The notes beneath the pieces are model-generated. The model had not been told where the DNA came from. It was given only the letters and a program-made list of their open reading frames with translations, and did not search any database. A program made the position numbers and the translations under genes. Shown here one piece after another: positions 9,220-18,269 of a DNA stretch of 64,000 nt; position 1 is the stretch's first letter; the number at the start of each line of letters is the position of its first letter. The stretch lies in the NCBI GenBank assembly GCA_949283655.1, contig CASDTH010000032.1, positions 80,150 through 144,149 of the forward strand, written 5' to 3'. Origin of the DNA: an uncultured bacterium (GTDB taxonomy: Bacteria > Bacillota > Clostridia > Oscillospirales > Acutalibacteraceae).

Positions 9220-10797
9220 TTACGCCTTGTAAATCACAAAGCTTTCGCCTTCCATTTTCAGCGTGCAGCCGGTATCCGTTTTGACGGCCTCAACTGCCCC
9301 GCCCAGCGCATACAGCGGCTCCCCCACCGCGCAGGGAAGCGCCGCCTCGCATGCACGCGCAGCAGGGTTCACAGCGATGATCAGCCTCTGCCCACCGCCC
9401 TCGCGTGCATACACGAGGGGGTAAGCATGATCCTGCACAAAGAGGATTTCAAAATCCGCAGTGTTGCCCAAGGCAGGGTTCGCCTTGCGCAGGGCGATAA
9501 TTTCCTTGACAAAGTGCAGGATCGAGTCGGGATCCTTCTCTTCCTGCGCAACGTTCGGCCGGTTTTCATCCGGATCGATGGGGAGGTAGAGCGCGTCTGC
9601 CTCCGCCGTAGAAAAGCCTGCATTTTTGCCGGTATCCCACTGCATGGGTGTGCGCGCGCCAGTGCGGAACATGCTCCCCTCCACCGGCTCCAGATCATTA
9701 ATTTGCCGCATGCCGATTTCATCGCCATAATACAGAAACGGAATGCCCGGCATGGTGTAAATAAACCCATATGCCAGCTTGATGTCCAGCGCGCTCAAGC
9801 TCTTGGGGCGGCGGAAGATGTCATGGTTGCCCGTAATCAGGCAGATGTAGCCCTTCCCTTTCGTGCGCGCCAAAAAATCAGTGTATTCCCTGGCAAACTC
9901 CTTGGCATCCCCCTGGCCGCGCGGGTCAAAGAAGGGGGTAGCGTCAAGATCCTCCGGGTCTCCAAAATCAAACAATTTGGAAAATCCCTGCGCATTCATC
10001 TGCAAATAAAAATCCATAGGGAAGCCCGCTTCAATGGCCTCCGGCGGCACCCCCCATTCAGAAACAAACGCCGCCTGCGGGAACTCCCGGTTGATCTCCG
10101 GGAAGATTCGCTGCCAAATCTTAACGGTCTCCGGGCGGCCAGGCCCGTCATCCTTAACCAGGGAGAATGCCATATCCACCCGGAAGCCGTCCACACCCTT
10201 TTGCAACCAAAAACGAATGATATCCTGCACGCCTTCAATGGTTTCCTGCACGGCGGGTGCGTCCGCTGGCATCTGCCACGGCTGCGTGAGCTTGGCATAG
10301 CCGTAGTTTAGCGACGGCTGGATGGGATAGAAATTGTAGTGATACAGCCCCTCCCGCGTGCCACGGCTCTTATTCAGGCCAAATACCTGCTTGGTATCCG
10401 GCGTTGTCCAGATATAACGGTCGGAATAGATATTGGGATCCTTCTGGCTGGATTTTAAAAACCACTCGTGCTCCTCCGAGGTGTGGCCCGGCACCAGATC
10501 CAAAAAAAGGTGCATGCTGCGGCGGTGCATTTCAGCAATCAGCCGCTCCATATCCTCCATCGTGCCATAACGCGGCGCAATCTGCTTATAGTCCTGCACG
10601 TCATACCCGGCATCCCCAAAGGGGGAGAGGTAGCAGGGGTTCATCCAGATTGCATTAAAACCAAGGCCCTGAATATAATCCAGCTTTTCAAGAATTCCAG
10701 GTAGATCGCCAATTCCATCCCCGTTGGTATCTAGGTAAGATTGTGGATAAATCTCATAAAACAGTGCGTCCTCAAGCCATTTGGGTTGGTTTGCCAT
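9220..10797 (-). CDS. GH13 alpha-glucosidase/alpha-amylase family enzyme
   Basis: 525 residues from ATG 10797 (MANQPKWLED), chosen because AAAGGATG lies just upstream; the open frame upstream lacks any start signal. It has the classical barrel signature FYEIYPQSYLDTNGDGIGDL. Catalytic residues are in place: nucleophile Asp in GFRVDMAF (about 206), acid Glu in VSEWG (about 246) and the transition-state Asp in GNHD (about 324). The DGIGD calcium-site style and overall length fit oligo-1,6-glucosidase, alpha-glucosidase or trehalose-6-phosphate hydrolase relatives. There is no signal peptide, so it acts on imported oligosaccharides in the cytoplasm. No sugar transporter or regulator is adjacent. 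Confidence 0.9.
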   Translation of the reverse strand: MANQPKWLEDALFYEIYPQSYLDTNGDGIGDLPGILEKLDYIQGLGFNAIWMNPCYLSPFGDAGYDVQDYKQIAPRYGTMEDMERLIAEMHRRSMHLFLDLVPGHTSEEHEWFLKSSQKDPNIYSDRYIWTTPDTKQVFGLNKSRGTREGLYHYNFYPIQPSLNYGYAKLTQPWQMPADAPAVQETIEGVQDIIRFWLQKGVDGFRVDMAFSLVKDDGPGRPETVKIWQRIFPEINREFPQAAFVSEWGVPPEAIEAGFPMDFYLQMNAQGFSKLFDFGDPEDLDATPFFDPRGQGDAKEFAREYTDFLARTKGKGYICLITGNHDIFRRPKSLSALDIKLAYGFIYTMPGIPFLYYGDEIGMRQINDLEPVEGSMFRTGARTPMQWDTGKNAGFSTAEADALYLPIDPDENRPNVAQEEKDPDSILHFVKEIIALRKANPALGNTADFEILFVQDHAYPLVYAREGGGQRLIIAVNPAARACEAALPCAVGEPLYALGGAVEAVKTDTGCTLKMEGESFVIYKA

Positions 10798-11227
10798 AGA
10801 GCACTCATCCTTTCCATCATTCGCTCGTTCTATTTCACGCAAAGCTTTGTCTGCTCTGCCTAAAATATATACCTTTAGTATAAGCTTCTTTATCGAAAAA
10901 GTAAAGTGCCAGTGTGTAAAGTACAACCATAATTTTCCGCGGTACGAGGCCATGGTGCATCAGGCGCCACCCTTCTCCGCAGGGCCGCCTTGCCCCGCAT
11001 GGTGAAAAAGGCGCACGGCCGGTTCCCGAACGGGCAGTGTTTGTACCCTGCGGCGGCGCAACGCGCAAAAACCCGCCACACAGGCGAAGCGGCGCCAACC
11101 ATTCCAGCGGAATGGCTCTGCACCGCCTGCTTTGCGCAGCGGGCCTCGGTTGCGCTGGCAGAAAAAGGGATCATCACGCCCCTCTCTGCGCCGGCGCCTA
11201 TTATTCTATTCTGTGCCTCTGCCAGAT
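10798..11227. other. Intergenic region without recognised gene
   Basis: About 430 bases. The part next to the GH13 start (10860-10935) is AT-rich and would hold its promoter. The rest (10936-11227) is GC-rich with no ribosome-binding site or recognisable product. Overlapping ORFs in several frames look like chance frames in GC-rich DNA. Confidence 0.5.
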
Positions 11228-11911
11228 TCAGGTGTTGAGATAATCATCTACCACCTTGCCATCCTGAATGCGGACAACGCGCTTGGCCTCCGCCGCGATT
11301 CCATTGTCATGCGTAATCAGCACAACGGTGCGCCCTTCCTCGCTAAGTTCATGCAGGATGTGCATAACCTCCTTGCCGGAGTGGGAGTCCAGGTTGCCCG
11401 TCGGCTCGTCGGCCAGAATGACAGGAGGCCGCGCCGCCACCGCGCGCGCAATTGCAACACGCTGTTGCTGGCCGCCGGACATTTCCGCAGGTCGGTGGTT
11501 CAGCCGGTGCCCAAGCCCAACGCGCTCCAGCGCCTTCACTGAGAGCTCGTGCCGCTGCTGGGCCGGCATCCCGCGGTATACAAGCGGGAGCTCAACGTTC
11601 GCCTGCGCTGTCAGGCTGGGAATGAGGTTAAACCCTTGGAAGATAAAGCCGATCTGCTTGTTACGGATCTCTGAGAGCTTATCATCAGAAAGCTTGGAAA
11701 CATCCTCGTCATCCAGATAATACTCCCCGCTGGTGGGGGAATCCAGCAGGCCAATCATATTCATCAGCGTAGATTTCCCGGAGCCAGACTGCCCTACGAT
11801 CGCGACAAACTCTTCCCTCTCAATTTTGAGCGTTACCCCGTCCAGTGCGTGAACCTCATTCTCCCCTGGGTTATAAATTTTATAAACATTGCGAATGTCA
11901 ATCAGCGGCAA
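11228..11911 (-). CDS. MacB/LolD-type ABC transporter ATPase (orphan)
   Basis: 227 residues from TTG 11911 ([13 protein letters not shown]). AAGGAG lies 8 bases upstream of this TTG, while the GTG nine bases earlier overlaps that site and cannot use it. Walker [10 protein letters not shown], signature [14 protein letters not shown], Walker [13 protein letters not shown] and the H-loop VLITHDN are complete. The EPTGNLDS motif places it with MacB/FtsE/LolD-type ATPases, which drive permeases for peptides, lipoproteins or antibiotics. No permease gene lies on either side: the next gene upstream is spoVAC on the other strand, and downstream is a non-coding gap. It must work with a permease elsewhere or is a remnant of a larger operon. 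Confidence 0.88.
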   Translation of the reverse strand: MPLIDIRNVYKIYNPGENEVHALDGVTLKIEREEFVAIVGQSGSGKSTLMNMIGLLDSPTSGEYYLDDEDVSKLSDDKLSEIRNKQIGFIFQGFNLIPSLTAQANVELPLVYRGMPAQQRHELSVKALERVGLGHRLNHRPAEMSGGQQQRVAIARAVAARPPVILADEPTGNLDSHSGKEVMHILHELSEEGRTVVLITHDNGIAAEAKRVVRIQDGKVVDDYLNT

Positions 11912-12001
11912 GCAAACCACTCCTTCCGCCTCTCATAATAGGATGCTTTCATATTAAACGGTGCATGTGTGCAAGTTAAGAAAAATTTGTAAACGAACTG
12001 T

Positions 12002-12032
12002 GAATGAAGCAGGCATTTTTCACCGCATAGTA
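12002..12032 (+). promoter_or_regulatory. Candidate forespore (sigma-G/F) promoter of spoVAC-spoVAD
   Basis: GAATG (12002-12006) and CATAGTA (12026-12032) match the Bacillus sigma-G -35 and -10 patterns, with a 19-base gap that is slightly long. A second CATATTA (-10-like, 11950-11956) has no matching -35. Just after the putative start lies a perfect 8-bp hairpin (12037-12054), a plausible 5' mRNA stem. Confidence 0.5.
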
Positions 12033-12132
12033 CAAAGGCTGCTTTCAAGCAGCCGTCTCTCCGGCGCACCGCGTATATCTCCGCGTCTATCGGGAAAAAT
12101 AGTGCTATTCAAAAGAAAAAGGAGGCTCCACT

Positions 12133-12576
12133 ATGGCTGTCACAGGCAATGAATACAGCAAAATGGCAAAGCAGGCCTCGCCCCCCTCCCATAAGGTAGC
12201 CAATCTTTTCAAGGCGTTCCTGATCGGTGGGCTCATCTGCACGTTTGGCCAAGCGCTCAACAGCCTTTATCTGATGGCGCATTTGAGCGAAGACCAGGCT
12301 AAAACAACGGTTTCCATCACTCTAATCGCTATTACGGCAATTTTAACAGCGTTCGGCGTTTTTGACAAGATCGCGCGTCACGCAGGCGCAGGGACGATTG
12401 TGCCGATCACAGGCTTTGCCAACGCAGTTGTGTCACCGGCGATGGAGTTCCAAAGCGAAGGCAGGATCCTCGGCACCGGAACACAAATTTTTTCCGTAGC
12501 AGGCCCTGTGATCCTGTACGGGCCTGCGGCCGCAGTGCTCTATGGCCTGATCCTCTGGATCTTTCGATTATTTTAA
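12133..12576 (+). CDS. spoVAC: Stage V sporulation protein AC
   Basis: 147 residues, start ATG with AAAGGAGG upstream. Multiple membrane helices and the typical SpoVAC sequence FLIGGLICTFGQ, the AGTIVPITGFANAVVSPAMEF loop and EGRILGTGTQIFSVAGPVILYG identify it. SpoVAC is an inner-membrane channel component needed to load dipicolinic acid into the forespore and release it on germination; B. subtilis SpoVAC behaves as a mechanosensitive channel. It is followed after 15 bases by spoVAD, so the two are co-transcribed, most likely from a forespore promoter. Confidence 0.96.
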   Translation: MAVTGNEYSKMAKQASPPSHKVANLFKAFLIGGLICTFGQALNSLYLMAHLSEDQAKTTVSITLIAITAILTAFGVFDKIARHAGAGTIVPITGFANAVVSPAMEFQSEGRILGTGTQIFSVAGPVILYGPAAAVLYGLILWIFRLF

Positions 12577-12591
12577 AAGGAGAAAAAGCTC

Positions 12592-13605
12592 ATGGCAATG
12601 CGAGCCGGACGATACACCATCACACTGCCCTCTCGCCCCACAGTGCTTGGCTTTGGCGCAGTCGGCGGGAAAAAGGAAGGCGAGGGCCCGCTGGCAGCGG
12701 AATTTGACCAAATTTTTGAGGATGCCACCCTGGGTGAAGCCTCCTGGGAAAAGGCGGAGAGCAAGCTGCACCGGGAGGCTGTACTCCGTGCCCTGAACAA
12801 GGCGCAAAAAAGCCCTGCGGATATAGATGTTATTTTTGCAGGCGACCTGCTCAGCCAGTGCATCGGCACCTGCTTTGGAATTCGCGAGCTGGATATGCCG
12901 TTTGCAGGGCTTTACGGTGCCTGCTCGACCATGGCGCTTTCTCTGTTGATGGCAGCCGTTTTTATTGACACAGGCACGGCGAGGCTGGCGATAGCCTCTA
13001 CCTCCTCACACTTTTGCTCGGCGGAAAAGCAATTCCGCCTCCCGCTGGAATATGGCGGCCAGCGCCCGCCCTCCGCTCAATGGACGGCAACGGCAGCCGG
13101 GGCCGCAGTGCTCGGAGCCTCCGGTGAGGGGCCGCGTGTGGAGTCCGTCATCATCGGCAAAATGCAGGATCTTGGCATTCAGGATGCCAACAATATGGGC
13201 GCTGCCATGGCGCCTGCGGCCAGTTCAACAATTGCCGCCTTTTTGCACGATACGTGCACCACACCCGAGGAATATGATATGATCCTTACCGGGGATTTGG
13301 GCGCCATCGGCTCCAAGCTGCTCATCGAGCTGCTGCGTAAGGATTACCAAATCGATATTGCCAGCGTGCATGCGGATTGCGGGCTGATGCTATATGATCT
13401 GGACCGACAGGATGTCAACGCCGGCGCCTCCGGCTGCGGCTGCAGCGGCAGCGTCGTATGCTCCTATATTATGAGCCGCCTCAAGCAGGGGGAGCTCAAG
13501 CGCGTTCTATTTGTGGGCACCGGCGCATTGATGAGTGCGGTTTCCTCCAAGCAGGGGGAAACGATTCCAGGCATCGCGCACGGCGTGCTTCTGACAAACG
13601 GTTGA
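12592..13605 (+). CDS. spoVAD: Stage V sporulation protein AD
   Basis: 337 residues, start preceded by AAAGGAG. It has a thiolase-like fold; recognisable segments include RPTVLGFGAVGGKKEGEGPL, DLLSQCIG, LYGACSTMA and ASGCGCSGSV. SpoVAD is the soluble, membrane-associated dipicolinate-binding subunit of the SpoVA channel. The usual third gene, spoVAE, does not follow. Instead a 63-codon gene starts 15 bases downstream. Confidence 0.96.
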   Translation: MAMRAGRYTITLPSRPTVLGFGAVGGKKEGEGPLAAEFDQIFEDATLGEASWEKAESKLHREAVLRALNKAQKSPADIDVIFAGDLLSQCIGTCFGIRELDMPFAGLYGACSTMALSLLMAAVFIDTGTARLAIASTSSHFCSAEKQFRLPLEYGGQRPPSAQWTATAAGAAVLGASGEGPRVESVIIGKMQDLGIQDANNMGAAMAPAASSTIAAFLHDTCTTPEEYDMILTGDLGAIGSKLLIELLRKDYQIDIASVHADCGLMLYDLDRQDVNAGASGCGCSGSVVCSYIMSRLKQGELKRVLFVGTGALMSAVSSKQGETIPGIAHGVLLTNG

Positions 13606-13620
13606 CAGGAGGGATATGGC

Positions 13621-13812
13621 ATGGATGAACTGCTCCGCGATTTACAGCTGCTGGCGCTCGCCTCCAACACGCTGCGGCTGCTCAGCGTTTTCAAAAAAGT
13701 AATCATCGGGCTGATGGTGGGGTTTGCCGCACTGCGTGCGCTGCGCGCCGCACTGCGGTGGATCCAATCGGGCGCAGCGCTTCAAGCCAGCCTTCGCAGG
13801 CGGCTCTCCTAA
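13621..13812 (+). CDS. Small membrane protein in the spoVA operon (unknown)
   Basis: 63 residues. AGGAGGG (13607-13613) sits 7 bases before the ATG and only two bases after the spoVAD stop, so translation is well supported. One hydrophobic stretch (about 20-45, LSVFKKVIIGLMVGFAALRA) is flanked by basic residues, and the C-terminus is Arg-rich. It does not resemble SpoVAE (about 116 residues with several helices and a GFGY-type loop). I do not recognise it; a small forespore membrane protein acting with SpoVAC/AD is an inference from position only. Confidence 0.72.
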   Translation: MDELLRDLQLLALASNTLRLLSVFKKVIIGLMVGFAALRALRAALRWIQSGAALQASLRRRLS

Positions 13813-14815
13813 AGCGGCCCTGGAAGGCCAGTCGGAACGGCCAGGACCGTTCCGAAAGCTTCGATCAACCGCTATGCTTTTATTTCACGCTCAGGCCACG
13901 GAGGCCCATCCTTTTCCCCCGTCGGAAAAGGATGCAAAAGGACGTTGATAAACGGCACTGCGGCGGCGGTATTTAAATTTGCCACACCACAGCGCGTTCG
14001 GCGAACGCTTCCCGAACTCAGCCGCTCACGCGGCTTCAAACAGGCGGGAAGGTTCGCTTTTTGCCCTTCGGGCCCAAAAGTCCCCTCACGTGCACGCAGT
14101 GGGTGACATCAGCTGCCGCCTGGGCCTATCGTTACGTTTGAGGCCCTGAACAACGGCTTACAGGTTCCGCCGGGCCGGAACGAAAGTTGATTGTAGGGTC
14201 GGGTCTTGACCCGACCGCGCCCAATGGCGCCTTCAGTCTCACTTTGAGAAAGCCTCTACTGGTAGGCCAGCGGCGGCAGGCTCCACAAACTCACGGCGGG
14301 CCCGTGAGGGGACTTGCCTGCTTGCAGGCAAGCGAGTGCACAAACTGTTTGAGACCGCGTGAGCGGTCGAGTTTTTGTGTGCCGCGCCGAACCGATTCCA
14401 AGGGATTTAAAAGCCTATCCGTGCCGCCGCTGGCCGTTCGCGGGGTCGAGGGGCGAACCCCCTCGGCTGCTTCTCTTCTCGCATCGGTGTACAGGGGGCA
14501 ACAGCGGTTTTCAGCGCCATGGCCGCGTCCCTGGCGGCGTTATCCTCCTTGCGTTCCATCAAGGAAAGCTGCGTCGTCTGCCTTGCCAGAATCACGGCCA
14601 TGGGCTAAAAACTCCATAGGACCGCTCCGGCAGCTCAGGCGAGGGGATCGCAAGGCCGCAGGGCGCGGCCGGGCTGCCCGCCCTGCCGTGCCCGAGAACG
14701 CAGCGAGCGCCCGCCTGAGCCTGCCGGACGGCGCTGCTTCCCCCTGTACGCCGATGCTGGTTCTCTTGCAGAAGCAAGAGAATGGACGCGTGTGCAACGC
14801 AGCCAGGCATTCACT
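13813..14815. other. Long non-coding region packed with inverted repeats
   Basis: One kilobase without a credible gene. It contains many short perfect inverted repeats: 13833-13840/13847-13854 (8 bp), 13907-13917/13924-13934 (11 bp), GCGTTCG/CGAACGC near 13993-14007, a REP-like palindrome GGTCGGGTC...GACCCGACC near 14197-14216, CTTGCCTG/CAGGCAAG near 14313-14332, and a nested hairpin around 14338-14385 (GACCG/CGGTC inside CACAAA/TTTGTG). The segment at 14480-14496 (GCATCGGTGTACAGGGG) recurs inverted at about 14741-14757 with one mismatch. It may be a dispersed intergenic repeat element or a structured RNA. ORFs here lack ribosome-binding sites. Confidence 0.6.
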
Positions 14816-14854
14816 AAAAAAGCCCCGTGCGCGGTGAGAGCGCACAGGGCTTTT
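14816..14854 (-). terminator. Terminator of the M28 peptidase pair
   Basis: AAAAAAGCCCC-GTGCGC pairs with GCGCAC-GGGCTTTT across a 7-base loop. Read on the minus strand it ends in a T-run 50 bases after the peptidase stop. Confidence 0.85.
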
Positions 14855-14903
14855 GCTCTTCTTTGCAGGCGCGCCGCTCCAAATCGGAGCTTATGCCCTA
14901 TGC

Positions 14904-16166
14904 TCAGGAGCGATATTTGGCTTCATATTTCGCAAGGCCGCCGTTCGCATCAAACAGACGGGCCGTTTCCTCACAAATCTTCAGGGAGAGCTCAATGCAA
15001 TCCTCCCCGATATTGTCAGGCGTATCCTCACGGGTATGATAATAGGTTTTCGGGTCATGATTCACGCCGCAGAAGCCGGCTGCCGTCAGGCCATACATCG
15101 AAAAGCCCTCCGCATCGATAGCTCCGGGGTAAATCTGTGCGCGCGGCATATCAATGCCCACGTTGACGCCCGCCTCATGGATCAGATCTCCAACCGCCTC
15201 ACTGTCGTGCACCGTCCAGGTGCAGCCCTTGGTGTAAACCTGCAGCTGCTCCACCTCGCGCATTGTATCCATGGATACAAAAACGGTTTCCACATCCTGC
15301 AAATCCTTGCGGTGGCGCTTCGCATAGGCCTTCGCCCCGCGCAGGCCCGCCTCCTCAGAACCGGAGATCAGGCAGCAGACCTCTGTGTTTTCAAAACGGA
15401 AATCCCGGTCCGCCATCTGCTTGAGCACTGCAATTGCAATATAGCAGGCGGAGAGATTATCGTTCGCGCCATCCACAATCACACGCCAGTTGATGAAAAA
15501 CAGGATCAGGATGCAGAATGGAATCAGGCACAACGAGATGATGCCCAGCACCTTCCACGCGCCCTCCATCACGAAAGCGCCGCCGGCAGAGTGGATGACT
15601 GCGGCAAGGTTAAAGGCAAACATCGCAAACAGGCTGATGACTGCGCCGCCGATCACCGGCACCAGCGCCGCCAGCTGCCCGTGCAGAGAGAAGGTCCACT
15701 CATAGGCTGCATCCGCATGGCCGCCGAAAATAATGCGGCGTTTCACCTCACCCGTAGGCTTACGGCGCGCCATCACATTGCGGGAAACCCTCTTTGGAAA
15801 CAGGAAATCCACAAACGAGCGGTACATTAAAAATTCAAACAGGAACATCAGAATGGATACAAACGTCAAAATAACGCCGATCACCGGGAACACAATGCTC
15901 TTCGGCGCCAACCAGTACATCAGCACAGAAATCAGCGCAAACAGGCCATCTAGAATGATGAATCCCATAAAGGCGTGCGGATGCAGGTCGAAATCCTCCA
16001 TCTCCACCTCATCTGCATATTTCTTGAGCTCATCGCGGAAGAACTCCTGCGCCTTGCGCTCGCTCTCCGTGCCGGGCGCACGATTTTTGTAGTGCTCGCA
16101 TACATAGCGGATACCATCTGTCATATATTGCAAAATGGTACTCTTTTCCGTTTGTGTTACAGCCAT
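14904..16166 (-). CDS. Membrane-integrated M28 family aminopeptidase (copy 1)
   Basis: 420 residues from ATG 16166 (MAVTQTEKST), chosen for AAAGGGAG upstream; the longer frame has no such signal. The M28 zinc ligands are conserved in order: His/Asp in GGHADAAYE, Asp in DGANDN, Glu-Glu in GSEEAG, Asp in SMDT and His in YYHTRED. The peptidase domain is interrupted by hydrophobic blocks: two helices after LHPHAFMG (about 77-125) and two more between the HxD and GANDN motifs (about 165-240). This differs from soluble M28 enzymes. The active site probably faces one membrane side and cleaves peptides there. Its paralogue lies directly upstream; the pair reads toward a shared terminator. Confidence 0.83.
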   Translation of the reverse strand: MAVTQTEKSTILQYMTDGIRYVCEHYKNRAPGTESERKAQEFFRDELKKYADEVEMEDFDLHPHAFMGFIILDGLFALISVLMYWLAPKSIVFPVIGVILTFVSILMFLFEFLMYRSFVDFLFPKRVSRNVMARRKPTGEVKRRIIFGGHADAAYEWTFSLHGQLAALVPVIGGAVISLFAMFAFNLAAVIHSAGGAFVMEGAWKVLGIISLCLIPFCILILFFINWRVIVDGANDNLSACYIAIAVLKQMADRDFRFENTEVCCLISGSEEAGLRGAKAYAKRHRKDLQDVETVFVSMDTMREVEQLQVYTKGCTWTVHDSEAVGDLIHEAGVNVGIDMPRAQIYPGAIDAEGFSMYGLTAAGFCGVNHDPKTYYHTREDTPDNIGEDCIELSLKICEETARLFDANGGLAKYEAKYRS

Positions 16167-16312
16167 TCCTCTACTCTCCCTTTCTAAAAATAAAGTTCTC
16201 GCAATCAAGGCGGGCGCAGGCCGCCTGGGCAACCCCGCAGGTTTGGGCACGCCGCCCACCCTCTGGGCATTCCAAAGCCGTATCGGATCGCTCCGGCGGC
16301 AAATGGGAAGCA

Positions 16313-17575
16313 TCAATAGGTTTCCTTCAGGCCTTCCTGATCAAACAGATACACCGTCTCAAGGGACAGATTGATACCCGCCTCGATCATTTTCGGGTCC
16401 AGATTATCTGCCGTATCAAGGCGTGTATGGTAATAGCGGGCAGGCGTCGGGTCCATCGCGGCGAACGTTGCGCCGGGGATGCCAGCCTGGGAAATCGCCG
16501 CCGCATCCGACGAGCCAAAAAAGACGCTCTTAAACGATAAATCCAGCCCCGCATGCTCACCGGCCTTTTTCATCAGCCTGCACACGCGGATATCGTTCTT
16601 GACCGTGCCGGTCATGTCGCGGCTATAGATCGCCATGTCATCGTAATCACGCATGGTGTCAAAACCGAGGAAGATTGTTTCAACCTCCATGCATTCCTCA
16701 TAATGCTTTTTGGCATAGGCCTTCGCCCCGCGCAGGCCCGCCTCCTCAGAACCGGTCAGCACCGCACGCACCTCTGTGTTTTCAAAACGAATGTTGTTAT
16801 CGGAGAGATACTTCATCACGGCCATCGCGTTGAGGCAGCCGGTCAGGTTATCGTTCGCACCGGGAACAACCAACTTCCAATGTGTAAAAAACAAAATCGA
16901 AATGTAGGATGGAATCCACACCAGCTGCACATAGCCCATGATCTTCCAAAAGCCGCCGTCAAACGCCGTCATCGCATGGCCGGTGGCAACCGCAGCAATT
17001 TCGCTCACAAGCGTGATGGCCAGTCCTACCAGGGCAATCGCAATCACGGCCACGAGGCAATGCCCACCGCCGAGATAGGTGTAGCGCCATTCATAGGCAG
17101 AGTCGCAGTGGCCGTTAAAAATGATGCGGCGCTTGAGCTCGCCCTCGGGCTTGCGCACGGCAATCACGTTTGCCGACGTGCGCTTGGGGAACAATGGATC
17201 CAAAAACTGCCGGTACATCAAAAACTCTGCGATCATGCAGACAGCGGCCGCCAGCGTGAGGATCAGGGAGATCAGTGCAAAGCCGAGGTTATACAGGATC
17301 ACGCTCGCGATCATGCAGAGCCCCACGATGATGACCCAGCCCATAAATGCCTTTGGGTGCAGATCAAACTCCTCGATCTCCACATGGTCGGTGTATTTGC
17401 GCAGCTCTTCCGCCATGTGCTCCTGCGCCTTGCGCTCCGCCGGGCTGCCGGATTCACGCCCGCCGATCTCTTTGCAGATCAGCTTGATCTCTTTGACGCA
17501 GTAGTTAACGCACTCCTTCACCTTTGCCTTGTAATTTTGAATGCCTTCTGTCGCTTTCATAAGGAATGGTTTCAA
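16313..17575 (-). CDS. Membrane-integrated M28 family aminopeptidase (copy 2)
   Basis: 420 residues if it starts at TTG 17575, which directly follows GAGAGAGGGAG. The ATG at 17560 is alternative but 15 bases from that site. It has the same layout as the downstream paralogue: NGHCDSAYEW, PGANDNL, GSEEAG, GFDTM and YYHTRLDT carry the metal ligands, with two pairs of hydrophobic helices inserted. The segments GLRGAKAYAKKH and FENTEVRAVLTGSEEAG are almost the same in both copies, and their DNA is locally almost identical, pointing to tandem duplication. The 146-base gap between the copies holds no gene. Confidence 0.83.
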   Translation of the reverse strand: MKPFLMKATEGIQNYKAKVKECVNYCVKEIKLICKEIGGRESGSPAERKAQEHMAEELRKYTDHVEIEEFDLHPKAFMGWVIIVGLCMIASVILYNLGFALISLILTLAAAVCMIAEFLMYRQFLDPLFPKRTSANVIAVRKPEGELKRRIIFNGHCDSAYEWRYTYLGGGHCLVAVIAIALVGLAITLVSEIAAVATGHAMTAFDGGFWKIMGYVQLVWIPSYISILFFTHWKLVVPGANDNLTGCLNAMAVMKYLSDNNIRFENTEVRAVLTGSEEAGLRGAKAYAKKHYEECMEVETIFLGFDTMRDYDDMAIYSRDMTGTVKNDIRVCRLMKKAGEHAGLDLSFKSVFFGSSDAAAISQAGIPGATFAAMDPTPARYYHTRLDTADNLDPKMIEAGINLSLETVYLFDQEGLKETY

Positions 17576-17784
17576 CTCCCTCTCTCATAAAATATGGATA
17601 TAGTCTATCACATATCACCAGAAAAGTCGAGAGATTTGGCGGCCATTTTTCAGCAATATGCAAAAATTTTTAGATTGCAGAATCAAGAATCTGTAACCCT
17701 CAAAAATAAAGGGGTTTTGTGAAAGAAAGCGTTAAAAAAGATTCATTTTTAAACAAAACGTAAATCTTGCATGCAAATGTATAT

Positions 17785-18087
17785 TCAAATAGTATAATCT
17801 ACGCTTGCACGCCCTTCCCTACACAGCGCTACAAAGGCAGAAATTTTTTGATGCGCAGGGTGTTTTGTATAGGCGGCAAGGTCATCTAGCGAATCAAATT
17901 CGCTAATCAGTACCGCATCATAATTTTTAGTGCTCGGGTTCTCGTTAAGGTGCACCTCCATCCGGCGGATAAAGGGGATCGTCTCCGGCAGAGCCTCCAA
18001 AAGCGCCTTTACCTTATGCAGATTTTCCTCTTTGGTGGCGCCCTCGGCAATCGGTTTGAATTTCCACATGACAATATGACGAATCAT
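17785..18087 (-). CDS. Dabb family (stress-responsive alpha/beta barrel) protein
   Basis: 100 residues from ATG 18087, with GGGAGGAGG upstream. It begins MIRHIVMWKFKP and contains VHLNENPSTKNYDAVLISEF and HPAHQ, the standard dimeric Dabb barrel. The family includes polyketide cyclases and stress proteins, but most members have no known reaction. It is monocistronic. The longer open frame upstream is not coding. Confidence 0.88.
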   Translation of the reverse strand: MIRHIVMWKFKPIAEGATKEENLHKVKALLEALPETIPFIRRMEVHLNENPSTKNYDAVLISEFDSLDDLAAYTKHPAHQKISAFVALCREGRASVDYTI

Positions 18088-18269
18088 ATCGATTCCTCCT
18101 CCCGTTGTTATGAATTGCTTTTGATCGCAGTGCACAGCGCCTCGGCTTCTGTAACCGCGCCCTTGCCTGCGCTGCTCGCTTTGCCGCTCACCCGCAAAGC
18201 GGCGGCATCCGGCTGAGCCCGCTGGCGGGCCGGTCTTTCTATGCGCGCCGGCACAAGCTTTCCCATGAA

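Noticed and set aside
14187..14837. 216-codon and other frames in the inverted-repeat region
   Set aside because: No ribosome-binding site, Arg/Pro/Ser-rich in all frames as expected for GC-rich non-coding DNA, and interrupted by strong hairpins.
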